Origin: Diaminobutyricibacter sp049994905
GTDB taxonomy: Bacteria; Actinomycetota; Actinomycetes; Actinomycetales; Microbacteriaceae
Length of the DNA stretch: 64,000 nt
Assembly (NCBI RefSeq): GCF_049994905.1
Contig: NZ_CP188258.1
Location: 2,728,001-2,792,000, forward strand
Direction: 5' to 3'
Under the pieces are notes generated by a model. That model saw only the letters and a program-made list of their open reading frames with translations. It did no database searches and had not been told where the DNA came from. Positions 62,714-64,000 of this stretch are shown here, one piece after another. Numbering within the stretch: position 1 is the stretch's first letter; each line of letters starts with the position of its first letter. Position numbers and translations under genes: made by a program.

Positions 62714-63265
62714 ATGACAGCTGGAACAGGCAAACTCCTCGTCCGTCTCGTGGTCGGCAGCGTGTTCGCCGCCCACGGCCTCCAAAAACTCCGCGGCGCG
62801 TTCGGCGGGCCTGGACTCGAGGGCACCGAGAAAATGGTCGCTAGCATGCAGATGCAACCGGCGGCTCTCCAGGCACGTGCGGTTGCGCTCACCGAGACGG
62901 TCGGAGGGATCGCCATAGCGGCCGGCGCAGCTACCCCCCTTGCCGCGGCCGGCCTGATCGCGACCATGGTCACGGCGATCCGCAAGGTGCACTGGAAGAA
63001 CGGCCCGTGGAACTCGAACGGTGGGTTCGAGTTCAACGCGGTGCTGATCGCTGTCGTCACGGCGCTGTCGATCGACGGCCCGGGCAAGGCGTCCGTGGAC
63101 GCGGCCTTGGGAAAGGCACGCTGGGGCATCCTGGGCGGGCTGTTCGCGCTCGGCGCCGGCATCGTCGGTTCGTTTGCCGCGATCGAATTCGGCCGCAGAG
63201 CATCCGAATCGATGGATGCGGAGCCCAGCGACAGGCACGATCGCGACGACGAAACACCTATTTGA
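62714..63265 (+). CDS. DoxX family membrane protein
   Basis: A 183-residue protein with four hydrophobic segments. The start GKLLVRLVVGSVFAAHGLQK matches the DoxX family (quinol-oxidase-associated or thiosulphate-linked small membrane subunit), with an Ala/Gly-rich second part and the conserved KVHWKNGPWNSNGGFEFN loop. The C-terminal 15 residues are charged. ATG 62714 has no clear ribosome site. Confidence 0.8.
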   Translation: MTAGTGKLLVRLVVGSVFAAHGLQKLRGAFGGPGLEGTEKMVASMQMQPAALQARAVALTETVGGIAIAAGAATPLAAAGLIATMVTAIRKVHWKNGPWNSNGGFEFNAVLIAVVTALSIDGPGKASVDAALGKARWGILGGLFALGAGIVGSFAAIEFGRRASESMDAEPSDRHDRDDETPI

Positions 63266-63289
63266 CCGGCCGGTCAATCAAGCTAGAAT
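63262..63289 (+). promoter_or_regulatory. TetR-type operator and promoter of the SPW gene
   Basis: TTGACCGGCCGGTCAA (63262-63277) is a perfect 16-base palindrome and contains a -35 TTGACC; a -10 TAGAAT (63284-63289) follows with 16-base spacing. The palindrome is the TetR-family style and a TetR gene lies downstream. Confidence 0.7.
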
Positions 63290-63339
63290 CGAAGGTGACC
63301 CCCAGATCGGGAGCCAACCGATGAAGGAGGTTGGTGTCG

Positions 63340-63693
63340 ATGAAGAAATGGACTCGCTGGCAGGACTGGGTGGTGGTTGCAGCCGGTGTCTACGTAGCAT
63401 TGTCGACGCTATGGACAACCCAAATGGGCGCATCCATGTCGTTCATGCTTGTTCTCGGGGTCCTGATGGTTGCAGCGGGAGTGTGGAGTCTGGCGATGCC
63501 GGGCCTCGTCTCAATGGAGTGGGTCCATGTCGCTCTCGGCGCCCTGCTCATCATTTCGCCGTGGGTGGGCAACTACGCGTCAAGCGCAGGAGCCGCCTGG
63601 ACATCGTGGATCGCTGGAGTCGTCGTACTCGCCGCCGGCCTCCTGGCCGTGCAGCCTGCAATGAAGATGCATCACGTGCAACCAACTCACTAG
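63340..63693 (+). CDS. SPW repeat-containing small membrane protein
   Basis: A 117-residue protein with four hydrophobic segments (DWVVVAAGVYVALSTLW, SFMLVLGVLMVAAGVWSLAM, ALGALLIISPWVGNYA, WIAGVVVLAAGLLAV). The ISPW motif is the SPW repeat found in actinobacterial membrane proteins of unknown role. ATG 63340 is preferred because AAGGAGG lies nine bases upstream; GTG 63334 is too close. Confidence 0.75.
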   Translation: MKKWTRWQDWVVVAAGVYVALSTLWTTQMGASMSFMLVLGVLMVAAGVWSLAMPGLVSMEWVHVALGALLIISPWVGNYASSAGAAWTSWIAGVVVLAAGLLAVQPAMKMHHVQPTH

Positions 63694-63705
63694 AACAACC
63701 CGATC

Positions 63706-63732
63706 GCGAGGGGCCGGCCGCCGGCCCCTCGC
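63706..63732 (+). terminator. Hairpin between the SPW and TetR genes
   Basis: Perfect 13-base arms GCGAGGGGCCGGC and GCCGGCCCCTCGC around one base; in practice a slightly shorter stem with a larger loop. No T run follows. Confidence 0.65.
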
Positions 63733-63756
63733 ACAGTATTGAAGCGGCAGCAGACA

Positions 63757-64000
63757 GTGGAAAACGTAGGAGAAGCGCGCACACGGATACTCGACGCCGC
63801 CGAAAGCCTCTTTGCCCAACGCGGGTTCGACGCGACGGCGACCTCAGCCATCGCCGAGGCAGCCGCAGTTCCCAAGGGCCTCTTGTTCTACTACTTCCCG
63901 TCCAAGAAGGACATGCTCGCGTCTTTGGTCGGCGAAAGGCTCGGGCCGGGCAGGATCGACCCGGACCCACTGATAGAACCAGGCAACCCCGTCAGGTCCC
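63757..64000 (+). CDS. TetR family transcriptional regulator (C-terminus cut by window edge)
   Basis: The visible 81 residues hold a complete TetR HTH: ARTRILDAAESLFAQRGFDA, TATSAIAEAAAVPKGLLFYY and FPSKKDMLASLV. GTG 63757 is chosen; TTG 63739 is in frame too. Likely binds TTGACCGGCCGGTCAA before the SPW gene and perhaps the DoxX promoter dyad. Confidence 0.8.
   Translation, partial: MENVGEARTRILDAAESLFAQRGFDATATSAIAEAAAVPKGLLFYYFPSKKDMLASLVGERLGPGRIDPDPLIEPGNPVRS

Noticed and set aside
1..64000. CRISPR array, integrase or insertion sequence
   Set aside because: Looked for regularly spaced repeats, DDE or tyrosine-recombinase motifs and terminal inverted repeats; none seen.

Overview
The window is chromosomal DNA of a high-GC Gram-positive bacterium, most likely an actinobacterium and plausibly Microbacteriaceae. 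Supporting signs are strong G/C preference at third codon positions, many GTG and TTG starts, ATGA/GTGA stop-start overlaps, probable leaderless genes, a perfect actinobacterial/Bacillus-type LexA box, and actinobacterial families (DUF6230/DUF6114, DUF6504, a Ddn-type deazaflavin nitroreductase, DipZ next to a fasciclin lipoprotein, SPW-repeat protein). No rRNA, intact tRNA, CRISPR array, integrase or transposase was seen. Most of the window reads as an ordinary, gene-dense chromosome with a few acquired-looking patches.

Layout. 1-5.4 kb (minus strand): a tightly overlapping five-gene oxidoreductase operon (small membrane protein, gluconate-dehydrogenase-subunit-3-like protein, GMC flavoprotein, YdaP-like TPP enzyme, enolase-superfamily enzyme cut by the window edge). 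5.5-8.5 kb: haem-binding-type protein, a LexA-boxed DUF6504 gene, and a GH13 trehalose-synthase/amylase-like enzyme. 8.5-17 kb: UbiB-like kinase with its PadR regulator, VOC and TPR proteins, PrsW-type protease, and a giant LuxR-family ATPase divergent from an epoxide-hydrolase-like enzyme. 17.2-18.1 kb: a toxin and an antitoxin gene facing each other with overlapping 3' ends. 18.2-23.6 kb: a complete Dpp/Opp-type ABC importer. 24.5-26.1 kb: an AbiE type IV toxin-antitoxin pair. 26.4-32.1 kb: cydAB, then zwf and a GH15 glycosidase.

32.1-39.5 kb is more accessory: a GntR regulator behind two dyads, a lower-GC secreted Cys-containing protein coupled to a 76-aa membrane protein, and a TetR-flanked three-gene envelope operon (DUF6230, DUF6114, and a third exported protein that seems to start at CTG). 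39.5-44.3 kb: a beta-propeller/CWB2 surface protein, DipZ and a fasciclin lipoprotein. 44.4-54.5 kb: VOC, CPBP protease, LysE exporter with an Lrp regulator, a four-gene hydrolase/DUF998/enoyl-CoA hydratase/MBL operon, a coiled-coil protein, a PucR regulator and a BBE flavoenzyme.

54.8-64 kb: a second CWB2 surface protein, an AlkX/YcaQ-like glycosylase, a secreted alkaline-phosphatase-superfamily gene broken by a 10-bp tandem duplication, a methyltransferase, a secreted GH10 xylanase, and a DoxX/SPW/TetR group whose promoters carry TTGAC-GTCAA dyads. Themes are carbohydrate and redox metabolism, cell-envelope proteins, and stress or toxin-antitoxin functions. The strongest leads are the CTG-started envelope operon, the convergent toxin-antitoxin pair, the LexA-box DUF6504 gene, the duplication-broken phosphatase, and the secreted/membrane pair with direct repeats upstream. 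Coordinates of short motifs may be off by one base.
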